A stretch of 39,732 bases of DNA from a virus: positions 1-39,732 of IMG/VR virus record IMGVR_UViG_3300032820_000032. One strand, written 5' to 3'. The notes below the pieces were generated by a model that had not been told where the DNA came from, did no database searches, and saw only the letters and a program-made list of their open reading frames with translations. Made by a program: the position numbers and the translations under genes. Positions 15,576 through 21,723 of the stretch are shown here, one piece after another (positions within the stretch are counted from its first letter, which is position 1; each line of letters begins with the position of its first letter).

Positions 15576-15709
15576 TGACACAGGTTGACACAGGTACGAC
15601 CTTATTAGCACGCGAAGGCCAAATTCTTACAAGAAACGAATCGTTATTAGTAAGCGTGTAAGTGAAATATAAGGTGGCTAATAAGAAACAACCTGTGTCA
15701 CCTGTGTCA
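15576..15709. repeat. Long inverted repeat with doubled TGACACAGGT arms
   Basis: The left arm holds TGACACAGGT twice (15576-15595) then CTTATTAGC (15601-15609). The right arm holds GCTAATAAG (15677-15685) then ACCTGTGTCA and a 9-base partial copy (15691-15709). The arms pair over about 33 bases with a few mismatches; the loop carries a smaller CTTAC/GTAAG pair. Confidence 0.75.
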
Positions 15710-15724
15710 ACGGATGTTTCTGCA

Positions 15725-15880
15725 GCGCGCACAGCGCGCACATATTTCGAGTGCAGAACGATGTTTCAGGGTGGTTTCATGGCGGTTTCAGGGCGCGGAC
15801 AGCGCGGACAGCGCGCACATATTTCGAGTTCAGAATGGTGTTTTAGTGCGGTTTCAGGGCGCGCACACCAGATGTGCGCG
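15725..15880. repeat. GCGCGCACA / GGTTTCAGGG direct repeat block
   Basis: GCGCGCACATATTTCGAGT occurs exactly at 15734-15752 and 15811-15829. Each copy is preceded by one or two tandem GCGCGCACA or GCGCGGACA units. GGTTTCAGGGCGCG occurs around 15784-15797 and again near 15850. No convincing gene covers 15334-16020; the small open frames there simply translate these repeats. Confidence 0.65.
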
Positions 15881-16020
15881 CGCACACATCGTGCGAAAAA
15901 AACCCTTAATGCGCACGAAACTCATCACGTAGCGCGCCTCTAGCGCACACCCCGTCCCACATAATAAGGTTGTTGGCTGGCTAATGTGGCTGGCAATCCT
16001 TCACCTACGGGGTTTGTCTG

Positions 16021-16248
16021 ATGAATGAGTTAATGTCTTTAGCGCGGATGGCGCGGCGGCTAGGCGTGACCCAAGACTGGTTGCGCAATCAAGCTGATTC
16101 CGGCAAAGTGCCGTGTCTTATGGCCGGAAAACGTTATCTGTTCTTGCCAGCGGCGGTGCAGGAGGCCCTGGCCGTCCAGGCTGCACGGACACGGGGGGGC
16201 AGGGCGGTCTCTGGGCGCAGACATATCCCGTGTCGCCCCTGTGCGTAA
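16021..16248 (+). CDS. Excisionase-like HTH protein, 75 aa
   Basis: MNELMSLARMARRLGVTQDW, LRNQADSGKVPCLMAGKRYLF and LPAAVQEALAVQAAR match the helix_turn_helix_17/excisionase-like DNA-binding domain (MARRLxVTQxWL, GKVPxLxAGxRYLF). The domain is complete by about residue 55. The remaining 20 residues are low complexity and overlap the convergent HTH gene. GGGG lies 9 bases before the ATG. It may control the repeat region just upstream. Confidence 0.65.
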   Translation: MNELMSLARMARRLGVTQDWLRNQADSGKVPCLMAGKRYLFLPAAVQEALAVQAARTRGGRAVSGRRHIPCRPCA

Positions 16249-16408
16249 TCTCTTTCAGCAGCGGCTCAATATCTCGCCACCGGAATCGAATAGATCCGTC
16301 GGGTAGCAGAACGTGGGGAAGCTCGCCTCGCCGGGCCATCCGCTCAGCCCGGCCAACCGGCCATGAGATACGACGGTCAATATCAGCGCCGTAGAGAAGA
16401 TTAGTCAT
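16118..16408 (-). CDS. Second HTH DNA-binding protein, 96 aa
   Basis: AGGAG lies 8 bases before the ATG (MTNLLYGADIDRRISWPVGR). The core AERMARRGELPHVLLPDGSI, then RFRWRDIEPLLKEI, is a winged-helix/MerR-like DNA-binding domain of the type that reads a target name and a Ser-Ile-Arg-Phe-Arg strand. After about residue 60 the sequence becomes Cys/Pro-rich and is antisense to the convergent HTH gene over 131 bp, so the C-terminus may be non-functional. Confidence 0.6.
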   Translation of the reverse strand: MTNLLYGADIDRRISWPVGRAERMARRGELPHVLLPDGSIRFRWRDIEPLLKEITHRGDTGYVCAQRPPCPPVSVQPGRPGPPAPPLARTDNVFRP

Positions 16409-16487
16409 TGCTGGTCTCCTGAGTTAGTTTCAAGGACAATTAAGTTGCCCCCTGTAAACTCATAGCCAACAACGTATTACGATGAGG

Positions 16488-16527
16488 TTTTGTTATGTTT
16501 TGTTATGTTTTGTTATGTTTTGTTATG
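16488..16527. repeat. Four tandem copies of TTTTGTTATG
   Basis: The 10-bp unit TTTTGTTATG is repeated four times without change, one copy per helical turn. It lies about 80 bp upstream of the minus-strand HTH gene start. It could be a repressor or initiator array. The rest of 16409-16740 shows no gene I trust. Confidence 0.85.
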
Positions 16528-16739
16528 TCAGCTGCTCGCTGGTCCTGACTTCAACCTACGGCGTCTGTTGAACGGTAAGCACATACCTGCCCCATACAGC
16601 CACCACAAAGCCCACACAGCTGGCTACCGCCTACAGGCAATCTCTCCACCAGGGACTCCAGAAAGACGCCACAGGAGCCCCTGGGACGCCTAATCAGTCC
16701 TCCCCCATGCCTTCGACAGACGGGCAGCCTCGCTTTTAG

Positions 16740-16783
16740 CAAAGCGTTGAAAGCGTTGATTCAACGCTTTATTCAACGCTTTT
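16740..16783 (-). terminator. Doubled AACGCTTT hairpin after the 86-aa gene
   Basis: AAAGCGTTGA occurs twice on the plus strand, followed by TTCAACGCTTT twice. The two halves can pair into a long stem with a short loop. The stop codon of the minus-strand 86-aa gene lies inside the repeat. There is no strong T run, so it may be a recoding, stabilising or termination hairpin. Confidence 0.5.
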
Positions 16784-17029
16784 CGGAAGGCTTGGAACGT
16801 AGTAGTACACCATTGATCCTGGCGTTCCTTGACGTCGCCAGCGTCGCCCGTCGCGGTCAATTCCGAACATTTTATCGGGTTTTTTGCGACCGACCTTCGA
16901 AGGGGCTCGGTAGTTGCGCAACGTCTTAATTGGTAAATCAAATTTTTTTTGATTTTCTTCGCGAGCTGCAATCCATTCAACGCTTTCGGTGTCCAGTTGA
17001 GGGGTTTTGCGATCCAGTGTCTCAATCAT
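16769..17029 (-). CDS. Small basic hypothetical protein, 86 aa
   Basis: The chosen start is the ATG at 17029 (MIETLDRKTPQLDTESVEWI); the longer frame runs through GC-rich non-coding DNA. The protein is basic, with KTLRNYRAPSKVGRKKPDKM and FGIDRDGRRWRRQG, and ends VYYYVPSLPKSVE. It looks like a short HTH-with-wing DNA-binding protein, but the match is weak and no SD is seen. An overlapping alternative frame (16690-17025) codes a repetitive tail and is less likely. Confidence 0.5.
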   Translation of the reverse strand: MIETLDRKTPQLDTESVEWIAAREENQKKFDLPIKTLRNYRAPSKVGRKKPDKMFGIDRDGRRWRRQGTPGSMVYYYVPSLPKSVE

Positions 17030-17630
17030 CTGTAATGTCGTTAACAATATCGTAAATGTCGCGTGGGAGAACGTGGGATAACTAATAACCAAGGGACGCG
17101 CGAGCCCTGGGGTCCGATCCAAAATCCCGAAGGGGGGGCCCTCGAAAACGAAAACGCCGAAAACGAAAACGGACCGGGCGACGGGGCCGCCGGGCTGCCC
17201 GGCGGCCGGGCGTGCTGCCGGGGGAGCCGATGGCCGCACCTGGGACGCCTCCCAGGCGAGACCCTGCCACGAGGATCGACACGCACCGGTCGGTCTGTGC
17301 GACTTGCCGGGGAAGAAGTCATGTTGACTTCAAATGTCCTGGCGACCAGCCGGGACCGTCGACCTTCATCTCGGTGCCCAGGTTGAACAGCAGGAATGAG
17401 AAGAGAACAGAAGAGAACAGACATGACAGAGCGAGTGTGTTGTCTGTGTTATCACACGTACTCTCCTAATCTCTTACACCCCACCCCCCGACCCGCCAGG
17501 ATAATGAGCTGTCCCCCAAAAAAAAACTGAAGATTTATTCATGACAGGGCTTGACTGTGATTAACAGTATCGATAGCCTGATGGCTCAGGCGTTTACGTT
17601 TCATCACCACCACATGAAAGGACCACGACC
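17030..17630. other. 600-bp GC-rich intergenic region with low-complexity repeats
   Basis: No convincing gene is present. 17100-17300 is extremely GC-rich compared with the flanks. It holds a doubled GAAAACGAAAACG at 17143-17171, a CCGGGC/GCCCGG-rich palindromic stretch near 17185-17222, and GAGAACAGAAGAGAACAGA at about 17401-17420. The last 80 bases lead into the first copy of the CACCACCAC leader. It separates leftward from rightward transcription, so at least one promoter is expected here. Confidence 0.5.
17600..17630 (+). promoter_or_regulatory. CACCACCAC...GAAAGGACCAC leader, copy 1
   Basis: TTCATCACCACCACATGAAAGGACCACGACC directly precedes the ATG of the 177-aa gene. The AAAGGA part is the probable SD, 9-10 bases from the start. 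The same leader recurs before four other genes of this cluster. Confidence 0.75.
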
Positions 17631-18164
17631 ATGAAGAAAACAACCCGGCTACCCCGCGAAACCATGCGAGCCGTAGTCGCGTACGCAGCCTGGGCCGGTC
17701 CGGGATGGAAAGCTCGGCTTTTAGCGGATTGGCAACGCGCCGGCTCGGATTGGCGTGGCTCGTACCACGTCTTGCACCAGCTTCGAAATGCTCAGTGGGG
17801 GGGCCCGAAGTGGCTAAGCGGATTCGAACTACCGGTGCGACCCGCCAGGATGACGACCGCCGAAATTGATTCCGCGCTTGCCGATCTCGGCTACACATTC
17901 ATGTACTATTCGCTGCTTTTCCTCGACGATGAGGGCCGGTGGGGAATGGAATTTGGAGACTATGAAAGGTCAGTTGTCGAAGAGGAGCGCGACGCCATGA
18001 GGGATTCCCTCCGAAACGCTGACGACCGACCGCCTGCGGGAATGCCCCGATACCATTCATTGAAGCGATTCAAGGTCGCACGACACCGCAACGCGAGACA
18101 GTCGACGATTAACGCGCACATAGAAGAAATCAACAAGGACCACACCGAAAGGACCACCACATGA
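17631..18164 (+). CDS. Hypothetical protein of the early cluster, 177 aa
   Basis: It starts MKKTTRLPRETMRAVVAYAA after the first leader copy. The N-terminal third is Trp-rich and helical (AGPGWKARLLADWQRAGSDW, then RGSYHVLHQLRNAQWGG). The middle has LGYTFMYYSLLFLDDEGRWG, and the end is basic and Thr-rich. It overlaps the next gene as ATGA, and that gene's ribosome binding site lies inside this gene's last codons. I do not recognise the family. Confidence 0.65.
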   Translation: MKKTTRLPRETMRAVVAYAAWAGPGWKARLLADWQRAGSDWRGSYHVLHQLRNAQWGGPKWLSGFELPVRPARMTTAEIDSALADLGYTFMYYSLLFLDDEGRWGMEFGDYERSVVEEERDAMRDSLRNADDRPPAGMPRYHSLKRFKVARHRNARQSTINAHIEEINKDHTERTTT

Positions 18165-18343
18165 ACGAAACGAAATCAGCATTCGGCACGATCTATCACC
18201 GTGACGGGACCGTCACCTACTGGGACGTATTTCGCCAGCAGTGGCGACGCGGCGCCGAGATATCAGACCGCACCCTGGCAACGATGAGCCCAAAAGATCG
18301 GGAGAGAATCCAGCGCCACGTCCTGCCGGTGCGAGACGACTGA
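18161..18343 (+). CDS. Small hypothetical protein, 60 aa
   Basis: MNETKSAFGTIYHRDGTVTY, then WDVFRQQWRRGAEISDRTLA. The start overlaps the previous stop by 4 bp and is preceded by GAAAGGACCACCAC, the second leader copy. The protein has a short beta hairpin-like N-terminus (GTIYHRDGTVTYWDV) and a helical basic C-terminus. Function unknown. Confidence 0.65.
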   Translation: MNETKSAFGTIYHRDGTVTYWDVFRQQWRRGAEISDRTLATMSPKDRERIQRHVLPVRDD

Positions 18344-18345
18344 CA

Positions 18346-18424
18346 CCGGGCCGGCAGCCCCACCACCTGGGGCTGTCCCCCGTTTTCAGTTTCACCACCA
18401 CCACCACAGAAAGGACCACCGACC
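18346..18424 (+). promoter_or_regulatory. Hairpin plus leader module, copy A
   Basis: CCGGGCCGGCAGCCC (18346-18360) starts a CAGCCCC/GGGGCTG hairpin with a 7-base loop. After TCCCCCGTTTTCAG comes CACCACCACCACCACAGAAAGGACCACCGACC before the ATG at 18425. The same 15-bp hairpin start and leader occur again at 18906-18976. It may end one unit and start translation of the next. Confidence 0.7.
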
Positions 18425-18643
18425 ATGCCGCGAATCATCGACCTGACCACAGGCCCAGTAGGAGCGGATCAGCCGCAGCGCTGGTATTACGGATGTGGCA
18501 GCGCACGGCTCGCACTGCGGGACGGCGTTCCCATCGGCCTCGTCTATGAGTCACCACATTACGGAGCCCCGACCGCGCTACCGGCTGACGCCGATGAAAT
18601 ACTGATCGGGATGGCCAGCTGCTGGGAATTCGTAGTAGCTTGA
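18425..18643 (+). CDS. Small hypothetical protein, 72 aa
   Basis: MPRIIDLTTGPVGADQPQRW, then YYGCGSARLALRDGVPIGLV. It is beta-rich with a GSARLALRDGVPIGLVYES strand pair and ends MASCWEFVVA. It is preceded by hairpin-leader module A. I do not recognise the family. Confidence 0.65.
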   Translation: MPRIIDLTTGPVGADQPQRWYYGCGSARLALRDGVPIGLVYESPHYGAPTALPADADEILIGMASCWEFVVA

Positions 18644-18644
18644 T

Positions 18645-18675
18645 CAGTTTCACCACCACAGAAAGGACCGCAACT
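18645..18675 (+). promoter_or_regulatory. CACCACCACAGAAAGGACC leader, copy 4
   Basis: CAGTTTCACCACCACAGAAAGGACCGCAACT precedes the ATG at 18676, immediately after the preceding stop. It keeps the CAGTTTCACCACCAC and AAAGGACC parts of the other leaders but has no hairpin. Confidence 0.7.
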
Positions 18676-18897
18676 ATGGTAACGTTCTCGAAAAACACGC
18701 AGACTGGCGAATGGGATCTATTAGGGCCCGCCGAGGCGCTGAAGACGGGCGAAGTCGTCGAAGTGCACAAGCGCAACGGCACGACAAAAGCGGTGCGCGT
18801 CGGGATCGTGTCACGTCCATTCACAGGAACGTACGGCGAGACGGCCGGAGTCGAGATGGCATTTGCCTCGATCGCCAGCAACCAGGACCAGGAGTAG
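18676..18897 (+). CDS. Small beta-rich hypothetical protein, 73 aa
   Basis: The ATG at 18676 gives MVTFSKNTQTGEWDLLGPAE; the upstream in-frame TTG would translate the leader and is rejected. The sequence suggests a small beta-barrel (GEVVEVHKRNGTTKAVRVGI, then VSRPFTGTYGE). Strings of this sort occur in phage and plasmid proteins that modify a surface for DNA or protein contact. Function unknown. Confidence 0.7.
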   Translation: MVTFSKNTQTGEWDLLGPAEALKTGEVVEVHKRNGTTKAVRVGIVSRPFTGTYGETAGVEMAFASIASNQDQE

Positions 18898-18905
18898 GCC
18901 AGCAG

Positions 18906-18976
18906 CCGGGCCGGCAGCCCTGCGGGGCTGCTCCCCGGAAGTTGACCACCACCACAACCACAAAGGACCACCAACC
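18906..18976 (+). promoter_or_regulatory. Hairpin plus leader module, copy B
   Basis: CCGGGCCGGCAGCCC (18906-18920), identical to module A, forms CAGCCC/GGGCTG with a 4-base loop. Then CTCCCCGG and GTTGACCACCACCACAACCACAAAGGACCACCAACC lead to the ATG at 18977. Confidence 0.7.
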
Positions 18977-19210
18977 ATGGAGTACCACAACCGCACCGAT
19001 CGACGGGCGTTTGACGTGCTGATCCGCGCCATCGAAAACGCCGATCTAGACCAGCTCCGCAAAGCCGTTAGGACGTGCCAGGATGCGTACAGGGATTTTT
19101 CAACACCTGCACACATCCGCCCGATGTGGCGCGGGATGGCACAGATCATACGCAAGCAGATCAAGCAATACGGCCAGTATGGCAAAGCCAAAGCGGGGGC
19201 CACACGATGA
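18977..19210 (+). CDS. Small helical hypothetical protein, 77 aa
   Basis: MEYHNRTDRRAFDVLIRAIE, then NADLDQLRKAVRTCQDAYRD. It is all-helical and basic, and ends KQIKQYGQYGKAKAGATR. It is preceded by leader module B and overlaps the next gene by ATGA. I do not recognise the family. Confidence 0.65.
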   Translation: MEYHNRTDRRAFDVLIRAIENADLDQLRKAVRTCQDAYRDFSTPAHIRPMWRGMAQIIRKQIKQYGQYGKAKAGATR

Positions 19211-19668
19211 GCATCCCCACCCAGGCGGAATACGAGCGAGCCGAGCAACTACGCTATTGTGCGCAGGCGCAGCGATGTGACGCGCAGCCCCTAGCAGATG
19301 CGCGAAGCGCGCAGGCGGATTACGCCGAACGGCTGCGCGACCCGGAGTGGTTCGCGCGATCAGTCCGGCTGGTGCTACTAGGTGACTACGGCTGGTGGAT
19401 CGGCAAGCGGGCGGGCGAAGTGGCACAGAATAAGCGCATGAACCGTTGCGCGTGGCTCGCCCATCAGGTAGCGCTTCTCGATTGCGATTGCCCCCAGTTG
19501 CGAGCCATGGCGGCGTGGCGCGCGTTGAGCCCCGCCGATCAAACCAAACTAACCGCAGCGATAGGCGCCGAAATTGACTCATACCTAGACCGCCAGAAGA
19601 AAGGACGGGAAGGCGGGCGGGCGAAGTGGCACAGAATATATGTTTTCGGCTGGAAGGGGACGGAATGA
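19207..19668 (+). CDS. Hypothetical protein, 153 aa
   Basis: The ATG at 19207 (MSIPTQAEYERAEQLRYCAQ) overlaps the previous stop. The protein is Ala/Arg-rich and helical, with WFARSVRLVLLGDYGWWIGK and CAWLAHQVALLDCDCPQLRA. A 26-bp direct repeat (19407-19432 and 19613-19638) lies inside the gene but is read in two different frames, so the last 20 residues (GREGGRAKWHRIYVFGWKGT) may come from a duplication. Function unknown. Confidence 0.65.
   Translation: MSIPTQAEYERAEQLRYCAQAQRCDAQPLADARSAQADYAERLRDPEWFARSVRLVLLGDYGWWIGKRAGEVAQNKRMNRCAWLAHQVALLDCDCPQLRAMAAWRALSPADQTKLTAAIGAEIDSYLDRQKKGREGGRAKWHRIYVFGWKGTE
19407..19638 (+). repeat. 26-bp exact direct repeat within one gene
   Basis: The copies at 19407-19432 and 19613-19638 begin GCGGGCGGGCGAAG and end CACAGAATA. 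The copies are 206 bp apart, not a multiple of three, so each codes different amino acids. Confidence 0.85.
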
Positions 19669-19847
19669 CTCCCAAGGTATACATACTGGCCCGCCTGAAG
19701 CCTCACGTATGCTCTGATACATCGTGCGGAGTACGTCGCCGCCCTGAAAATCATACCGGCACCTATGAGCTGGATTCGGATGATTTCGTGCGGGCGACAA
19801 CCATGACGGAAAAACGATACGACGGGACGCCCCAAGCGCCTAGCTGA
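19665..19847 (+). CDS. Small hypothetical protein, 60 aa
   Basis: GGAAGGGGACGG lies just upstream of the ATG (MTPKVYILARLKPHVCSDTS), which overlaps the previous stop as ATGA. Two Cys (CSDTSC) and a Thr/Asp-rich tail are visible. It is probably translationally coupled to the 153-aa gene. Function unknown. Confidence 0.6.
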   Translation: MTPKVYILARLKPHVCSDTSCGVRRRPENHTGTYELDSDDFVRATTMTEKRYDGTPQAPS

Positions 19848-19883
19848 CAGTATCATTGGCGCACCTGGGCGAGGTGCTGGAAC

Positions 19884-19988
19884 ATGGATGACTGGTATTT
19901 CGAGGATCTCGCGGAAAAAGAAGACGGCGAAACGCAACAAATAACGCTGATCAGGAGGCACGACAGTGACGCACATAGACCACGCTAG
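19884..19988 (+). CDS. Possible 34-aa acidic peptide
   Basis: MDDWYFEDLAEKEDGETQQI, then TLIRRHDSDAHRPR. It fills the gap between two genes and overlaps the next gene's start by 23 bp. Its own ribosome binding site is not clear (GGTGCTGGAAC). Short and unproven, but the acidic N-terminus looks coding. Confidence 0.35.
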   Translation: MDDWYFEDLAEKEDGETQQITLIRRHDSDAHRPR

Positions 19989-20169
19989 ATATGCCGCAGA
20001 GGTTAAGAAGAAGACCACCGCGCAGCTGCGCTACACGATAGCCGACGCCACACAAGCCATTGAGGCTATGCCCAACGGACACAAAGCTGGTTATTACGCC
20101 GACGAAATCAACTATTGCGCCTCAGAGCTACACCGCCGCAATCAGACCACACAACGCAAACAACGATAG
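19966..20169 (+). CDS. Small helical hypothetical protein, 67 aa
   Basis: The GTG at 19966 has AGGAGG 7 bases upstream and gives (M)THIDHARYAAEVKKKTTAQ, then LRYTIADATQAIEAMPNGHK. This resembles short phage proteins with an LRYxIxDAxxAxxAxP-x-G-x-K-x-G-Y-Y-x-D-E pattern seen in temperate phage early regions. Strong start and composition make it real; its role is unknown. Confidence 0.7.
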   Translation: MTHIDHARYAAEVKKKTTAQLRYTIADATQAIEAMPNGHKAGYYADEINYCASELHRRNQTTQRKQR

Positions 20170-20182
20170 GATGCGCAACACC

Positions 20183-20413
20183 ATGGCAACAGAAGAGAAA
20201 CCGATGACACTCGCGATGATGCGCGAAGCGATTTGCAGCGACTGGGCGTATTGGTCCACGCAGCGCGGACCAAATGATCACGCTGGATATGAGCGCGATC
20301 AGGATCGGCTAGAGGCAATAGAGGAGGCTGAAAATTTTACAGAGTTGCACAACGCATCGCCGATGGAATGGCAAACTGCCATCTCAAATCGTTGTCATCG
20401 TGTCCAAGTGTAG
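20183..20413 (+). CDS. Hypothetical protein, 76 aa
   Basis: The ATG at 20183 (MATEEKPMTLAMMREAICSD) or four codons earlier at 20171 starts a helical, acidic protein with WAYWSTQRGPNDHAGYERDQ. AGGA lies at 20168-20171. It follows the 67-aa gene by 13 bp. I do not recognise it. Confidence 0.6.
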   Translation: MATEEKPMTLAMMREAICSDWAYWSTQRGPNDHAGYERDQDRLEAIEEAENFTELHNASPMEWQTAISNRCHRVQV

Positions 20414-20512
20414 GGCGGATAGTTCCGCATGAGGGCTAACGATAGGCGCCGCATCGCCACAACCCGAATCGCCAACCCATGCGGGGGACGGCACTGACCG
20501 AAGGAGATTTTT

Positions 20513-21604
20513 ATGAAAGCTGGAATGAGCGTAGAGCAATTGGCGGCCGAGTTGACGCGGCAGCGCGCGTCGAAAATCGACTACCTCGTGGGTACGCAAC
20601 AGCTGGAGTTCCGCGCGTCGGACGACGGTGACGTGCGCCTGCACGGGCTCCCAGACGGCGACTTGTCTGTGCGGAATATAGCGCACGGTCAGTTCTCCGG
20701 GGTGCTTGGCGTCCCGAAGCGATACTACGATCGGATGCGTACCCAGGCGCCAGACCTGTTGGCGATCAACTTGAACCGGTGGATGGCGGATGAGCCATCC
20801 AAACGGATGGTACGCACCATCGACGGCGAGGTGCGGGCGGTGCTGTCCGATCGGTTTCGGCCGCTCGACAATGCCGATCTAGCAGAGGCGGTACTTCCTG
20901 CTCTGCGCGACTGCAACGCGACCGTCGAAAGCGCCAACATAACAGAGGCGCGAATGTACCTGAAAATCGTGCGGCATGACCTCCGCGAAGACCTCATGCC
21001 ACCCGGCGCGGAGTGGGGCACGGGGCACGCAAGCGTGGACGTGATTGAGGCCGGGCTGGTCATCTCCAACAGCGAGGTCGGAATGGGGAGCCTGAAAGTA
21101 TCTCCAGCGCTGCACACTGTGCGCTGCACAAATCTGGCGGTGTTCTCGGACGACGCTGTGGCGAAGTACCACATTGGTCGCGCGCTGGGCGGTGACTCTG
21201 GCGAGCAGGTGAGGCGTTTCATCACCGACGCGACTCGCACGCTGCAGGATCGCGCCATATTCGCGACCGTGCGTGATACGGCTACTGCATCGCTGGACGG
21301 AACCGCGTTCCGGCGGTACGTCGCTGATCTAAGAGCGACTAAATCCGAGACGTTGACTGGCGACGTGCCAGAGACAATAGAGCGGATCGGGAACCGGCTG
21401 GATCTGAGCCAGCCGGAACAGAAAGGCGTACTGGACTATCTGATTGCGGGCGGGGACCTGTCGCAGTACGGGGTTCAAGATGCAATAACCAGCATGGCAG
21501 GGGACGCAGACGACTACGATCGTTCCTGCCAGCTGGAAGAGGCTGGCGCGGAGGTGATAACATTGTCGCCCAGCCAGTGGCGTGCCCTCCAAGACGAGAG
21601 GTAA
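20513..21604 (+). CDS. DUF932 family protein, 363 aa
   Basis: AAGGAG lies 7 bases before the ATG. Family signs are the early VRNIAHGQFSGVLGVPKRYY, RTIDGEVRAVLSDRFRPLDN, then YLKIVRHD and VIEAGLVISNSEVGMGSLKV. Later comes VRCTNLAVF. DUF932 proteins occur on plasmids and in phages and are often near replication or anti-defence genes; the reaction is unknown. It is the largest gene of the plus-strand cluster and ends at a terminator. Length agrees with the family. Confidence 0.85.
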   Translation: MKAGMSVEQLAAELTRQRASKIDYLVGTQQLEFRASDDGDVRLHGLPDGDLSVRNIAHGQFSGVLGVPKRYYDRMRTQAPDLLAINLNRWMADEPSKRMVRTIDGEVRAVLSDRFRPLDNADLAEAVLPALRDCNATVESANITEARMYLKIVRHDLREDLMPPGAEWGTGHASVDVIEAGLVISNSEVGMGSLKVSPALHTVRCTNLAVFSDDAVAKYHIGRALGGDSGEQVRRFITDATRTLQDRAIFATVRDTATASLDGTAFRRYVADLRATKSETLTGDVPETIERIGNRLDLSQPEQKGVLDYLIAGGDLSQYGVQDAITSMAGDADDYDRSCQLEEAGAEVITLSPSQWRALQDER

Positions 21605-21621
21605 GGCTCGGGTTGTGGTGG

Positions 21622-21699
21622 CACCGGCAACGTGCCGGTGTTCGTCGGGTCGCCCCCGGCTGGTCCCCTGGGGCGACCTAGCGAATACCGTTTTTTTTT
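21622..21699 (+). terminator. Double hairpin with T run after DUF932 gene
   Basis: CACCGGCA/TGCCGGTG (21622-21640) is followed by GGTCGCCCC/GGGGCGACC (21648-21678) and, after 12 bases, nine T residues (21691-21699). Confidence 0.7.
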
Positions 21700-21723
21700 C
21701 CGTTTCAGAAAAGGAGTGCGAAA

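Noticed and set aside
15662-15943. 93-aa plus-strand frame with PVSPVS and RGQRGQRAH strings
   Set aside because: The peptide repeats come directly from the DNA repeats; no SD and no folded-looking part.
15400-15960. CRISPR-like repeat array
   Set aside because: Repeats are short, inverted as well as direct, of several unrelated sequences and without regular spacers; no cas genes are present.
17063-17386. 107-aa plus-strand frame in the GC-rich stretch
   Set aside because: It translates GAAAACGAAAACG and CCGGGC repeats; long frames are expected in such GC-rich DNA and no ribosome binding site is seen.
17549-17577. TTGACT promoter before the plus-strand cluster
   Set aside because: No acceptable -10 at 16-18 bases; a promoter is expected in this region but this one is not supported.
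18435-18974. 179-aa minus-strand frame across the leader-repeat cluster
   Set aside because: Three plus-strand genes with clear ribosome binding sites occupy the same bases; the frame also runs through two intergenic hairpins.
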